From Bradyrhizobium sp. SZCCT0153 (GTDB taxonomy: Bacteria > Pseudomonadota > Alphaproteobacteria > Rhizobiales > Xanthobacteraceae): DNA of 64,000 nt. Shown one piece after another: positions 1-9,576 of the stretch (positions are counted from its first letter, which is position 1; every line of letters begins with the position of its first letter). The translations under genes were made by a program, and so were the position numbers. The stretch lies in contig NZ_JAFCKS010000006.1 in assembly GCF_018129995.1 (NCBI RefSeq), positions 248,001 through 312,000 on the forward strand, given 5' to 3'. The notes beneath the pieces were generated by a model. It was not told the DNA's origin. It did not search any database and worked only from the letters and a program-made list of their open reading frames with translations.

Positions 1-271
1 TCGACGGGTCAATCGAAGCGGTATTGCAGCCCTCGTCCGGTGTGCCGGAATCGTGCCCTTGGCTGGGCGAGTCTGACGACGCCGGAGTATGGTTACAAGG
101 AATTCCACGCACCACCCCACTGCTCGTTGAACGCGCTCCCGGGGCGAAATGACGAACAGCAGGAACAGTCGAGGTATGGCGGCAATGCCGGCGCGGGGTG
201 CTTCGCTTCCCGCGGACGGCTGCGGTCCCGGCGGCGCTCAATCCTACGACGGGCGCCTGTATCGAGAGGCA

Positions 272-3200
272 ATGGCAAGGAATACGTCGCCCCAGGATTA
301 CAATCGGGATTTGAATCGGCGCGCCGGCCAACCAGAGCCGCAGGATTGGGACGACGCCGATTGGGACCCGGATCAGGAAGCGGCGGCGGGCCATCGGGCG
401 CGCCGGCTGTTGGCGCGTTCCAGTTCGGGCTTCCATCGCATCGGTGACGGGTTTGGGACGTTGCGCCGCTGGCTGGGCGGCGGCCGCTGGCTGAAGCGCC
501 TCGCCGTGGTCGTCGGGGCTCTGATCGTCATCTTCGTCGGCTGTTTCGGTGCGCTGTGGTGGCGGCTCGGCGCCGGCCCAATCAATCTCGACATCGCGAC
601 CCCTTGGCTGGCCGCGGCGATCGAGGACAATATCGGCCACGGCAACACGGTCGAGGTCGGCGGCACCCAGATCGAGCGGGCCGGGCGAATCCGCATCGCC
701 GTACGCATCCGCGACATCGTCGTGCGCGACCACGATCGTGCCATCGTCGCCAGCGCGCCGAAGGCTGAAGTGAAATTGTCCGGCGCGGGCCTGCTGATGG
801 GGCATCTGCGCGCGGAAAGCCTCAACCTCGTCGATGCCGAGCTCGCGATCCGCATCGCGCCCGACGGCACCGTCACGGTGTCGGCCGGCGACACCGCAAA
901 ACCGCTCGCAACCGGCGTCGCCTCCAAGAAGGATGCGGGCCTGCCGCCGACATTCCCCCGCAACGGCGTCTCGCCGCCGCCATCCGCCACCGCGCCCGCG
1001 GGCCAAGACCCATCGCAAGCCGCATCTCAAGCCGCATCGCAGGCCGCGCCGCAAGCGACCCCCCAGAGCGGAATCCTTCAGGGCCTCGACTGGCTCGACA
1101 GCTTGAGCATGACCGGACTCGACGGCCAGAACCTCAACGAGATCGGTCTGAAGAACGGTAACCTGATCGTCGACGATCAGCAGCGCGGCAGCAAATGGAC
1201 GTTTGAGAACATCACGCTCAGCCTGCGCCGGCCGAGTCGCGGCGGCGTCGCTCTGAGCCTCGGTGAGGAGGGCGCGCATCCGTGGTCGCTGCGTGCCACG
1301 ATCGGCCCCGCCGAGAATGGCGTGCGTTCGGTCGACATCCGCGCCGACAAGGTCTCGACCGCCAACATCCTGCTGGCGCTGCGGGTGAAGGATCTCACCT
1401 ACACCGCCGACCTGCCGCTGACCGGCGAGCTCAAGGGCGAACTCGGCCGCGACGGCGTGCCGACCTTCTTCCGCGGCAAGATCGCGATCGGTGCCGGCAA
1501 CATCATCGACACAGATACGCCGGACTATCCGATGGCGATCGACTCGGCCGAGATCAACATCGAGTGGGATTCGAACCGGCGGGTGCTGGTCGCACCGTTC
1601 AAGATCCTGTCGGGTGCGAACCGCCTGACGCTGCTGGCCCATCTCGAGCCTCCCAACGGCACCACCAACGACTGGCAGCTCGGATTCAGCGGCGGCTCGA
1701 TCCTGCTCGGCGGCATCGACAACGAGCCGCCGCTGGTCTTCAACCGCATCGCGATCGGCTTCCGCTTCGACACCGACCACAAGCGGCTGTTGTTGACGCA
1801 GGCCGATATCTCCAACGGGGAGATAGGCGTCGCCGGCACCGGCGCCATCGACTATTCGGGCGAGCCGCGGTTGACGCTGGGTTTTGCGGGAACGCCAATG
1901 TCGGCCTCCGCACTCAAGCGGATGTGGCCGACGCTCGTCGTTCCCGAGTTGCGGGAATGGGTGATCGAGCGGATCGAGCGCGGGACACTCCAGCGCATCG
2001 AGATCGGCGTCAATTCGCCGACGAGGAATCTTCCGCGCAAGGGCCCGCCCATTCCAGACGACGGCCTGTCGGTCAACATCGTGGCGAGCGGCGTCGCGGT
2101 TCGCCCCGTGGATGGCATGCCTGTCGTGCACGACGCCGATTTGAAGGCGCACGTGACCGGACGCACGGCGACCGTGAATATCGGGCAGGGCATCGCCGAT
2201 ACGCCTGCCGGCCGCAAGGTCACGATCTCCGACTTCGTCTTCGAGGTGCCTGACATGGCGCCCAAGCCGTCGCCGTCGCGGACCAGATTCCGTGTCGATG
2301 GCCCGGTGCCGGCTGCGGCCGAAATGCTTTCCAATGATCGGTTGAGCGATTTGTCGTCGACCGTCGTCGATCCCAACACCAGCAAGGGGACGTTCACGGC
2401 GAACATCCAGCTCGGCCTCCCGGTCAAGGGCGAACTGACCAAGGCCGACACGACCTATGCCGTCACCGCCGATCTCAACGGCTTTGCCGCCGACAAGCTG
2501 GTGATGAACCAGAAGCTGGAGGCCAACAACCTCAAGATCGTCGCGAGCAACCAGGGCTATCAGGTCAAGGGCGACGTCAAGATCAACGGGCAGGCGGCCT
2601 CGCTCGACTACCGCAAGCCGGCCGAGGGCGATGCGGACGTCAAATTGACGACCACGCTGGACGATGCCAGCCGCGCGCGCCTGGGATTCGATCTCAGCCC
2701 CGCCGTCAGCGGATCGCTGCCGATCAAGCTGTCGGGCAAGATCGCCGGCGGGCCCGAGCAGACGACGAAGCTTGGCGTCGAAGCCGACCTGACCTCGGTC
2801 AAGCTCGACAACATCCTGCCCGGCTGGGTCAAGCTGCCGGGCAAGTCGGCCAAGGCCAGCTTCAAGGTGGTGCCGACGGCGCAATCGACGCGTCTGGAGG
2901 ACATCGTCATCGAAGGCGGCGGTGCCTCGATCAAGGGCTCGCTGGAGGTCGATCCGAACGGCGACCTCATGAACGCGAATTTCCCGACCTATGCGCCGTC
3001 CGACGGCGACAAGGCGTCGCTGAGGGTGGAGCGCGGCCAGGACGGCGTGGTCAAGGGCACGATGCGTGGCGACGTGTTCGACGGCCGCGGCTTCCTGAAG
3101 TCGGCGATCTCGGGCAATGCCAAGGACGATGCCAAGAACAAGATGAAGAACGTCGATTTCGACATCGACCTGAAGCTCGGCGCCGTCATGGGCTTCAACG

Positions 3201-4009
3201 GCGAGGCGATGCGCAGCGTCGATGCCAAGATGTCGAAGCGGAACGGCGCCATCAAGGCCTTCACCCTCAGCGGCAAGATCGGCAACGATACGCCGGTTGC
3301 GGCTGACTTGCGCGGAGGTCGCGCGCAGGGCAGCCGCGAGGTGATCTATCTCCAGACCAACAACGCCGGTGCGCTGCTGCGCTTCACCGACACCTACACC
3401 AAGGCCTCCGGTGGCCAGCTGGTGGTGGCGATGGAGCCGCCGTCGTCCGAGCCCAACGCCTCGCGCGAGGGTCTCATCAACGTGCGCGACTTCACGGTCA
3501 AGGGCGAGGCGCAGCTCGAACGCGTTGCCGCCGGCGCGCCGAACGGCACCGGCAACGGCGTCTCCTTCAGCGCGCTGCGCGCCGAGTTCACCCGGCAGAA
3601 CGGCTCGCTGACGATCCGCGATGGCGTCGTCAAGGGCCCGATGATCGGCGCCACCATCGAGGGCTCGATCGACTATCCCGGCAACCAGGTGTGCATGAGC
3701 GGCACCTTCGTGCCGATGTATGGCGTCAACAACATCTTCGGCCAGATCCCGCTGTTCGGCATCTTCCTCGGCGGTGGCAACAATGAAGGCTTGATCGGCG
3801 TGACCTATGAGGTCGTCGGCACGCCGGCCGCGCCCGTGATGCGCGTCAATCCGATCTCGGCGATGGCGCCCGGCCTGTTCCGCAAGATCTTCGAATTCAA
3901 CACCGGCAAGCAAAATTCGCCGTTCGAGGAATTCCCGTCGCAGTCGAGCGATGGCTCGACCGGCTCGACACGCCAGCTATCGAGCGGCTGCAGTCTCACG
4001 CGGCGATAG
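272..4009 (+). CDS. AsmA/YhdP-like (DUF3971) envelope protein
   Basis: A protein of about 1245 residues with a short charged N-terminus, one membrane helix at about residues 75-97 (LAVVVGALIVIFVGCFGALWW), then a long beta-rich region facing the periplasm. The run after the helix (GPINLDIATPWLAAAIED) and the AsmA-like C-terminal part match the DUF3971/YhdP group. AsmA-family proteins are thought to help move phospholipid between inner and outer membrane; that role is inferred from the family. A Gln/Ala/Ser/Pro-rich linker lies at about 1010-1065. I chose the ATG at 272, preceded by GAGAGG although the spacing is short. An in-frame ATG at 149 would add 41 residues with no hydrophobic or conserved features. 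The gene stands alone and converges on the chemoreceptor gene. Confidence 0.8.
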   Translation: MARNTSPQDYNRDLNRRAGQPEPQDWDDADWDPDQEAAAGHRARRLLARSSSGFHRIGDGFGTLRRWLGGGRWLKRLAVVVGALIVIFVGCFGALWWRLGAGPINLDIATPWLAAAIEDNIGHGNTVEVGGTQIERAGRIRIAVRIRDIVVRDHDRAIVASAPKAEVKLSGAGLLMGHLRAESLNLVDAELAIRIAPDGTVTVSAGDTAKPLATGVASKKDAGLPPTFPRNGVSPPPSATAPAGQDPSQAASQAASQAAPQATPQSGILQGLDWLDSLSMTGLDGQNLNEIGLKNGNLIVDDQQRGSKWTFENITLSLRRPSRGGVALSLGEEGAHPWSLRATIGPAENGVRSVDIRADKVSTANILLALRVKDLTYTADLPLTGELKGELGRDGVPTFFRGKIAIGAGNIIDTDTPDYPMAIDSAEINIEWDSNRRVLVAPFKILSGANRLTLLAHLEPPNGTTNDWQLGFSGGSILLGGIDNEPPLVFNRIAIGFRFDTDHKRLLLTQADISNGEIGVAGTGAIDYSGEPRLTLGFAGTPMSASALKRMWPTLVVPELREWVIERIERGTLQRIEIGVNSPTRNLPRKGPPIPDDGLSVNIVASGVAVRPVDGMPVVHDADLKAHVTGRTATVNIGQGIADTPAGRKVTISDFVFEVPDMAPKPSPSRTRFRVDGPVPAAAEMLSNDRLSDLSSTVVDPNTSKGTFTANIQLGLPVKGELTKADTTYAVTADLNGFAADKLVMNQKLEANNLKIVASNQGYQVKGDVKINGQAASLDYRKPAEGDADVKLTTTLDDASRARLGFDLSPAVSGSLPIKLSGKIAGGPEQTTKLGVEADLTSVKLDNILPGWVKLPGKSAKASFKVVPTAQSTRLEDIVIEGGGASIKGSLEVDPNGDLMNANFPTYAPSDGDKASLRVERGQDGVVKGTMRGDVFDGRGFLKSAISGNAKDDAKNKMKNVDFDIDLKLGAVMGFNGEAMRSVDAKMSKRNGAIKAFTLSGKIGNDTPVAADLRGGRAQGSREVIYLQTNNAGALLRFTDTYTKASGGQLVVAMEPPSSEPNASREGLINVRDFTVKGEAQLERVAAGAPNGTGNGVSFSALRAEFTRQNGSLTIRDGVVKGPMIGATIEGSIDYPGNQVCMSGTFVPMYGVNNIFGQIPLFGIFLGGGNNEGLIGVTYEVVGTPAAPVMRVNPISAMAPGLFRKIFEFNTGKQNSPFEEFPSQSSDGSTGSTRQLSSGCSLTRR

Positions 4010-4071
4010 CGGCAAACCGGCTTTCATTTGCGTCCGCCGTAGCGGAATCGAGCGTAACCTCCGAGACGCGA

Positions 4072-4095
4072 ATGCCCGGGGCGAGCCCCGGGCAT
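4072..4095. terminator. Perfect hairpin between convergent genes
   Basis: An 11-bp perfect inverted repeat (ATGCCCGGGGC / GCCCCGGGCAT) separated by GA lies between two converging genes. There is no T-run, so it may be a factor-assisted terminator or a member of a dispersed palindromic repeat family (compare 47727-47767). Confidence 0.55.
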
Positions 4096-4127
4096 GACGA
4101 CGATAATTCAGGAGAGTTTTGTGCGGC

Positions 4128-5822
4128 CTACGCCGCGCGCACGCCGGCGAGGAACGTGCCGACTTCACCCGAGAGCTGCTCGGCTTGCTTGGAGAGGTTC
4201 GAGGCTGCGGCGAGCACCATGCCCGCGGCATTGCCGGTCTCGTTCGCCGCGGTGCTGACGCCGCCGATATTGGTCGTGACTTCCCTGGTCGCTTCCGCGG
4301 TCTGCGAGACGCTGCGGGCAATCTCTGCGGTGGCGGCGCCTTGCTCCTCGATGGCCGCGCCGATCGAGGTCGCGATCCGGCTGACTTCCTCGATGGTGGC
4401 GGTGATGCCGCCGATGGCGTCCACGGCCTCCTTGGTCGCGCCCTGGATCTGGGCGATCTTGTCGCCGATCTCGCGGGTCGCTTCGGCGGTCTGGCTCGCG
4501 AGCGACTTCACCTCGGAGGCGACGACGGCGAAGCCGCGGCCGGCCTCACCGGCACGCGCGGCCTCGATGGTGGCGTTGAGTGCGAGCAGATTGGTCTGCG
4601 CCGCGATGCTGGAGATCAGTTCGGCGACGTGCTCGATCTGCTGGGCGCCGTCGGAGAGCGCGCGCACGATGCTGTCGGTGCGCCGTGCACTGTCCACCGC
4701 GCGCCCCGTGACTTCCGCGGATTGGGCGACCTGGCGGCTGATTTCGGTGATGGAGGAGGAGAGCTCTTCGGCGGCGGCCGCGACCGTCTGGACGCGCTGG
4801 CTGGCTTCGGTGGCGGCGGAGCCGACCACGGCGGCGCGGCGGTTGGTGCCCTCGGCGGTCGACGACATCGACTTGGCGGTGGTCTCGAGCTCGCCGGAGC
4901 CGGAGGCCATCAGGCCGACGAGCTGGCCGACGGAAGCATCAAAGCGGTCGGCGAGCGAGATCAGCGCGTCACGCTTCTCCTGCTCGTTGCGTGTCTTGGT
5001 CGCGACCTGCTCGGCCTCCAGGTTACGCGCCGTCAAAGCGGTCTGCCTGAGCACTTCCAGCGTCTCGGCCATGCGGCCGATCTCGTCGCCGCGGCCGGTC
5101 TCCTCGACCGGCTTGTCGATGGCACCGTCGGCGATCTCCTGCATGCGGGTCTTCTGGCGGTCGAGCGCGCCGAGCACGTCGCGGGCGATCAGCCAGGACA
5201 GCGTCGCCATCAGCAGCACCAGCCCGAGACCGACCGCGGCGAGCTCCAGCGTCAAGGCGCGCACGTCGGCATCGATGTCGTCGACATAGAGGCCGTAGCT
5301 GATCGTCGCGTTCCAGGGCGCGAATTGGCGGGCGAACACGGTTTTGCGTACGGGCTCGGTCTGGCCCGGGCGGGGATAGAGGTACGAGGCCACGCCGCCG
5401 CCATTTTGGCTGCCGGCCTTGATGATCGCGTCGGCGATCAGGACGCCATTGGAATCGGTCGCGCCGGTGATCCTGCCTTCGAGCTGCTGGTTGGCGCCGT
5501 TGATGAGGATCGAAGTGTCGGCGTTGTAGACGACGGGATAGCCCTGGCCGCCGTTGAAGCTCATGCGCCGTCCGCGGATGTGGAACTGGGCCTTGGCATC
5601 GGCCTGCGTCAGCTTGCCGGCGGTAACGTCGTCCTGGACCGATTGGGCGAGGGTGTAGAGCAGATCGACCGCGGTCTTCATCTGCTGGACCCGGTCCTCC
5701 ATCATGCGGCTCTTGCTGAGGAAGGCCGATACCGCGATGATGGCCGTGACTGTGAGAGCCGCAAGACAGACCATGCTGGCAAGCTTGGTGCGGATCTTCA
5801 GATGGCTCAGCAGCTTCATCAC
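4128..5822 (-). CDS. Methyl-accepting chemotaxis protein with single-Cache sensor
   Basis: 564 residues. Order of parts: cytoplasmic start, membrane helix at about 14-35, a periplasmic region of about 150 residues resembling the sCache_2 domain (with RRMSFNGGQGYPVVYN and YLYPRPGQ), second helix at about 190-212, HAMP segment (LDRQKTRMQEIADGAIDKPVEETGRGDEIGRMAETLEVLR), and a C-terminal signalling domain with the conserved hairpin tip (LISSIAAQTNLLALNATIEAARAGE; tip around NLLALNATIEAARAG). It should bind a small ligand, probably a carboxylate given the Cache type, and control CheA. The protein ends LAGVRAA with no CheR/CheB-tethering pentapeptide. No che genes are nearby, so it is an orphan receptor. 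Confidence 0.93.
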   Translation of the reverse strand: MMKLLSHLKIRTKLASMVCLAALTVTAIIAVSAFLSKSRMMEDRVQQMKTAVDLLYTLAQSVQDDVTAGKLTQADAKAQFHIRGRRMSFNGGQGYPVVYNADTSILINGANQQLEGRITGATDSNGVLIADAIIKAGSQNGGGVASYLYPRPGQTEPVRKTVFARQFAPWNATISYGLYVDDIDADVRALTLELAAVGLGLVLLMATLSWLIARDVLGALDRQKTRMQEIADGAIDKPVEETGRGDEIGRMAETLEVLRQTALTARNLEAEQVATKTRNEQEKRDALISLADRFDASVGQLVGLMASGSGELETTAKSMSSTAEGTNRRAAVVGSAATEASQRVQTVAAAAEELSSSITEISRQVAQSAEVTGRAVDSARRTDSIVRALSDGAQQIEHVAELISSIAAQTNLLALNATIEAARAGEAGRGFAVVASEVKSLASQTAEATREIGDKIAQIQGATKEAVDAIGGITATIEEVSRIATSIGAAIEEQGAATAEIARSVSQTAEATREVTTNIGGVSTAANETGNAAGMVLAAASNLSKQAEQLSGEVGTFLAGVRAA

Positions 5823-6038
5823 AGCCCCTACGGAATGGTTGTTATTGTCAACATCACTAGCATGAAGTTCTTACCAATCATGAACCCTAGCCATGCGCCG
5901 GCCGGCCGCGCGCATGACCGTTCGCAGCCTTATGCGCAAGCGTGCAGGCAAACGGACATGTGCGGGCGCATCTTTGCGCGCATGCTGGAGAAGATCGATC
6001 TCAGGCTTTGGTGGTCGTCGAGCCCTGCCGGAGCGGCC

Positions 6039-6125
6039 ATGAACCGATTCGTTCACCGCCTCATCATGTCCGTGCTGCTCGCAGCGGCCCTGGTTCTCAT
6101 CTGGAACGTGCTGGGCTCGCGGTAG
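6039..6125 (+). CDS. Possible 28-residue single-helix membrane protein
   Basis: A short frame encodes MNRFVHRLIMSVLLAAALVL followed by IWNVLGSR: a basic N-terminus and one hydrophobic helix. A weak GGAG-like element precedes the ATG (ccggagcggcc). It stands alone between the divergent chemoreceptor upstream and doxX downstream. I do not recognise the sequence. Its support is the clean basic-then-hydrophobic composition of a small membrane protein; a chance frame cannot be excluded. Confidence 0.4.
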   Translation: MNRFVHRLIMSVLLAAALVLIWNVLGSR

Positions 6126-6204
6126 ATGACACCGGCAAGTTGGCCGATGCCATCTGCTACTCGTGCGTCAATTGCGCGCGCGTCAGCGCCGCGCGAATGC
6201 GCCG

Positions 6205-6609
6205 CTAGTCCTTGCCCATCGCCGCATCGGCGCTGACCGAGCCGCCACCGGCAGCCGAGAGGTAGAGGCAGGCGAAGCAGAACAGGATCGGCGCGGTGCC
6301 GCCATTGAGCAGCGGCAGGAACACCGGCGTCTCGCCCTTCAACATGTGGCCCATGAAATAGGCGAAGGCCATCTCACCCGAGAGGATGAACGCCGCGAGG
6401 CGGGTGAACAGGCCGAGCATCAGGAGCGCGCCGAGCACCAGCTCGAGCGCACCGGCCGCATAGATGATCGGCGGAATGTTCGCGAAGTACGGCAGCACCG
6501 GAAACTTGAACAGTTTCGCGACGCCGTACTGGAACAGCAGCAGCCCGGTCATGAAGCGAAACAGGCTCAAGAGAACCGGTTGAAAGCGAGTGAGATAGGG
6601 AAAGTTCAT
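6205..6609 (-). CDS. DoxX-family membrane protein
   Basis: 134 residues with four hydrophobic segments. The signature FRFMTGLLLFQYGVAKLF in the first helix and GALELVLGALLMLGLFTRLAA in the second and third are typical of DoxX proteins. The family is linked to thiosulfate or quinone redox chemistry and thiol stress, but the exact role here is unknown. An in-frame ATG lies 17 codons further upstream; I prefer the ATG at 6609 because GGAGAG lies about 9 nt before it and the family starts just before the first helix. Two adjacent dyad elements (6690-6712) lie about 80-100 bp upstream. Confidence 0.85.
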   Translation of the reverse strand: MNFPYLTRFQPVLLSLFRFMTGLLLFQYGVAKLFKFPVLPYFANIPPIIYAAGALELVLGALLMLGLFTRLAAFILSGEMAFAYFMGHMLKGETPVFLPLLNGGTAPILFCFACLYLSAAGGGSVSADAAMGKD

Positions 6610-6689
6610 TGGTTCGTGCTCTCCATCCAATGCCGCGACTTGGACCGCATTCAGTTTCACCCTGCAAGCCGCCCAAGCTCAATTCGCGC

Positions 6690-6712
6690 TGACATTTTTG
6701 TCATGTCGGACA
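6690..6712. promoter_or_regulatory. Two adjacent dyads upstream of doxX
   Basis: TGACA-TTTT-TGTCA (6690-6703) is immediately followed by TGTC-G-GACA (6704-6712). Both are perfect palindromes that share the TGTC/GACA half-site. Adjacent dyads about 80-100 bp before a gene start suggest binding by a dimeric regulator, but the regulator is not identifiable from this window. Confidence 0.4.
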
Positions 6713-6829
6713 AAACACCGCAGACAGGACTTTCAGCCGCGCGCGATCCGCATTTTTTGCGGCTGTTCGCGTCACGCCCCTCCGTAATTTCCCGGTGACA
6801 CGCATGCGCTCAGGTTACCTGCGGGAGAC

Positions 6830-8101
6830 CTAGCGTCGCAAAGCGGGCACGATCAGGAACGGGATCATTCCGAGGATCACGCTCACCAATGCGAAGATGA
6901 GCAGCGCATTGTAGCCGTGAGTCGCGTCGTGGATCAGACCGCCGCTCCATGAGCCGAACGCCGAGCCGAGACCGCTGCCGATCGAGATGGTGCCGTAGAT
7001 GGTGCCGACGCGCTTGCCCCGAAAAATCTTCATCGCGGTTGCCGTGATCAGCGGGCCGCGCGAGCCCATCATGCTGCCGAAGCAGACCACGAAGCCGGTC
7101 AGCAGGATGATGTTCGCGGAGTATTGCAGCAGCCACAGCAGGAAGATCCCGATGATCGAGATCGCGTAGCTCAGCAGCACCGAGGGCCTGCGCCCGATCA
7201 GCCCGTCGAGCGCGGAGACGCCCAACATGCCGAACACCAGCACCACCCCGGAAAAGCCCCAGGCGGTCGCGGCCTGGAGCGGCGGAAAGCCCGCATCGAT
7301 CAGATAGGCCACGATCTGCGCGGCGATCGCATACATGCCGACCGCCGTAAAAAAGAACGTCGAGAACAACGCCCAGAAGGCGTGATGGCGCATCGCGCTC
7401 GGAAGCGTCCAGCCATCGTCGACGAAATCGGGATCGGTCCTCTTGGCGATATGCGGCGAGCCGGAGGCGAACAATCGCCATGGCAGCAGCATGAGCGGCA
7501 CCAGCAGGCCCAATGCGGCGAAGCCGAACAGCTGGTAGGTTTCACGCCAGCCGAGATGGTCGATCAGGAGCTGCGAGGCCGGCAGCAGCGCCAGCACGCC
7601 GCCGCCCATCGCCGAATAGACCACCGCCATCGCAGTCGGCAGCCGCGGCCCGAACCAGCGACCGAGCAGGATCGAGTTCGGCACGTTGCCGATGAAGGCG
7701 ACACCGATGCCGACGCAGAATCCGATTGAGAGCTGGAATTGCCAGAGCGACTGTGCGTGCGCCGCAATGAGGAAGGCCGAGCCGAGCAGGAACAGTCCGG
7801 TTGCGTAGACGATGCGCGGTCCGGAATGGTCGAACAGGCGCCCGACCAGCGGTGCGGTCAGTCCGCTGACGAGCCAGGTCAGCGAATAGATCGAGACGAC
7901 CTGCGCACGGTCCCAGCCAAAATTTTCGGAGATCGGCTTGAGGAAAACCGTGAAGCTTTCGCTGAGGCCTCGGCCGAGCACGGCGAGCGTGAAGCACAAC
8001 GCGAGCACCACGAGCGCGGTGCGCACGACGCCCTGCGATGTCGCCGTTGCGCGATCCTTGGTCGCTTGCTTGGACTGTTCCCTGGGCGTGTTCTGGTCCA
8101 T
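6830..8101 (-). CDS. Major facilitator superfamily transporter
   Basis: 423 residues with twelve predicted hydrophobic segments. MFS marks include the loop GRLFDHSGPRIVYATGLFLLGS between helices 2 and 3 and the related loop LDGLIGRRPSVLLSYAISIIG in the second half. The overall look is of the oxalate/formate antiporter or monocarboxylate type, an inference from general resemblance only. The substrate is unknown. The gene is transcribed with tyrS upstream (57-bp gap) and may be co-transcribed with it, although a functional link is not obvious. It ends with a basic tail (IVPALRR). Confidence 0.88.
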   Translation of the reverse strand: MDQNTPREQSKQATKDRATATSQGVVRTALVVLALCFTLAVLGRGLSESFTVFLKPISENFGWDRAQVVSIYSLTWLVSGLTAPLVGRLFDHSGPRIVYATGLFLLGSAFLIAAHAQSLWQFQLSIGFCVGIGVAFIGNVPNSILLGRWFGPRLPTAMAVVYSAMGGGVLALLPASQLLIDHLGWRETYQLFGFAALGLLVPLMLLPWRLFASGSPHIAKRTDPDFVDDGWTLPSAMRHHAFWALFSTFFFTAVGMYAIAAQIVAYLIDAGFPPLQAATAWGFSGVVLVFGMLGVSALDGLIGRRPSVLLSYAISIIGIFLLWLLQYSANIILLTGFVVCFGSMMGSRGPLITATAMKIFRGKRVGTIYGTISIGSGLGSAFGSWSGGLIHDATHGYNALLIFALVSVILGMIPFLIVPALRR

Positions 8102-8158
8102 TGCCGATCAGGGAGCGCGCTTCGGCGCACCCTGACAAGCAGCGAAAAGCTCATACGC

Positions 8159-9412
8159 CTATGCAGGCCTGATGAGGATGTGCTTCTTCTTGCCGAACGA
8201 CAGCTTGATGACACCCTCTGGCGTCAGATTGGTGCCGGACAGCGCCATCTTCTCGTCGGTGACCGGCTCGTCGTTGACGCGCAGGCCGCCGCCCTTGATC
8301 TGGCGCCGTGCCTCTCCATTGGAGGCGACGAGGCCCGCCTTGACGAAGGCGTTGAGCACGCCGAGGCCGGCGTCGAGTTCGCCGCGCGGAATTTCCACCG
8401 TCGGCAGGCTTTCAGCCAGGGCGCCTTCCTCGAAGGTGCGGCGCGCGGTCTCGGCAGCCTCATTGGCGGCATCGCGGCCGTGCAGAAGCGCGGTCGCCTC
8501 GGTCGCGAGCACCTTCTTGGCTTCGTTGATCTCGGAGCCGCCGAGCGCCTCAAGCTTCCTGATCTCGCTCATCGGCAGCGTCGTGAACAGTTTCAGGAAC
8601 TTGCCGACGTCGGCATCCTCGGTGTTGCGCCAATACTGCCAGAAATCGTACGGCGAGAACTGGTCGGCATTGAGCCAGACGGCGCCCTGCGCGGTCTTGC
8701 CCATCTTGGCGCCCGACGCCGTCGTCAGCAGCGGCGTCGTCAGCGCGAACAGCTGATGGGTGCCCATGCGGCGGCCGAGATCGACGCCCATGATGATGTT
8801 GCCCCACTGGTCCGAGCCGCCCATCTGCAAGCTGCAGCCGGTGCGCCTGGCGAGCTCGACGAAGTCGTAGGCCTGGCAGACCATGTAGTTGAACTCGATG
8901 AAGCTCATCTCGTGCTCGCGCTCGAGGCGCAGCCGCACGGAATCCATGGTCAGCATGCGGTTGACCGAGAAGTGCCGGCCGACGTCGCGCAGCATCTCGA
9001 TCCAGTTGAGCTTGGTCAGCCACTCCGCGTTGTCGAGCATGATGGCGTCGCTCTTGGCCTCGCCATAGCGCAGCACTTTTGCGAACACGCCGCGGATCGA
9101 GGCCTTGTTCGCCTCGATCTCGGCGACGGTGCGGATCGCACGCGTCTCGTCCTTGCCGGAGGGATCGCCGACCATGGTGGTGCCGCCGCCCATCAGCGTG
9201 ATCGGCTTGTTGCCGGACTCCTGGAGCCAGTGCAGCATCATCATGGTAAGGTAGTTGCCGATGTGCAGCGAGCGGGCGGTGCAATCGTAGCCGACATAGG
9301 CGGTCGCATCGCCCTTGGCGGCGAGCGCGTCCAGCCCCTCGAAATCGGAGCACTGGTGGATGAATCCACGTTCCTGCAGGGTATTGAGGAAATCCGATTT
9401 AAATGCAGTCAT
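8159..9412 (-). CDS. tyrS: Tyrosyl-tRNA synthetase
   Basis: 417 residues, the usual length for bacterial TyrRS. It attaches tyrosine to tRNA-Tyr in the cytoplasm. Class I signatures are present: HIGN at residues 50-53 and the KMSKS-equivalent KMGKT at 236-240 (GAKMGKTAQGAVWLN). The tyrosine-pocket region contains YVGYDCTA near 39-46 and the Q-x-x-G-G-S-D-Q-W-G-N motif at 196-205. A C-terminal S4-type RNA-binding domain follows at about 350-415 (RRQIKGGGLRVNDEPV). It is divergent from anmK across a 164-bp spacer. Confidence 0.97.
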   Translation of the reverse strand: MTAFKSDFLNTLQERGFIHQCSDFEGLDALAAKGDATAYVGYDCTARSLHIGNYLTMMMLHWLQESGNKPITLMGGGTTMVGDPSGKDETRAIRTVAEIEANKASIRGVFAKVLRYGEAKSDAIMLDNAEWLTKLNWIEMLRDVGRHFSVNRMLTMDSVRLRLEREHEMSFIEFNYMVCQAYDFVELARRTGCSLQMGGSDQWGNIIMGVDLGRRMGTHQLFALTTPLLTTASGAKMGKTAQGAVWLNADQFSPYDFWQYWRNTEDADVGKFLKLFTTLPMSEIRKLEALGGSEINEAKKVLATEATALLHGRDAANEAAETARRTFEEGALAESLPTVEIPRGELDAGLGVLNAFVKAGLVASNGEARRQIKGGGLRVNDEPVTDEKMALSGTNLTPEGVIKLSFGKKKHILIRPA

Positions 9413-9576
9413 CTGTCGGCGTGCCTGACAATTCTTGGTTTACTGTTTTGGGAGCAATTTAAGGGTCTTGCTCGGGAACTCGATTGCTTCCCGCCATTTG
9501 GCGCTGTGGGATTATAAGATGTGCCCCTCTGGCACAAGATCGGCATGCCGGAGTGGGGTCTTGAGGACGCTGGTCC

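Noticed and set aside
4119..6125. Long rightward open frame of 668 codons
   Set aside because: It lies antisense to the chemoreceptor and reads Gly/Arg/Asp-rich, as expected for the complement of a GC-rich gene. Only its last 28 codons (6039-6125) are kept as a possible small protein.
9530..9548. Sigma-54-like TGGCAC-N5-CGGC before anmK
   Set aside because: The -12 part is a poor match and there is no enhancer-type site or nitrogen-related context.
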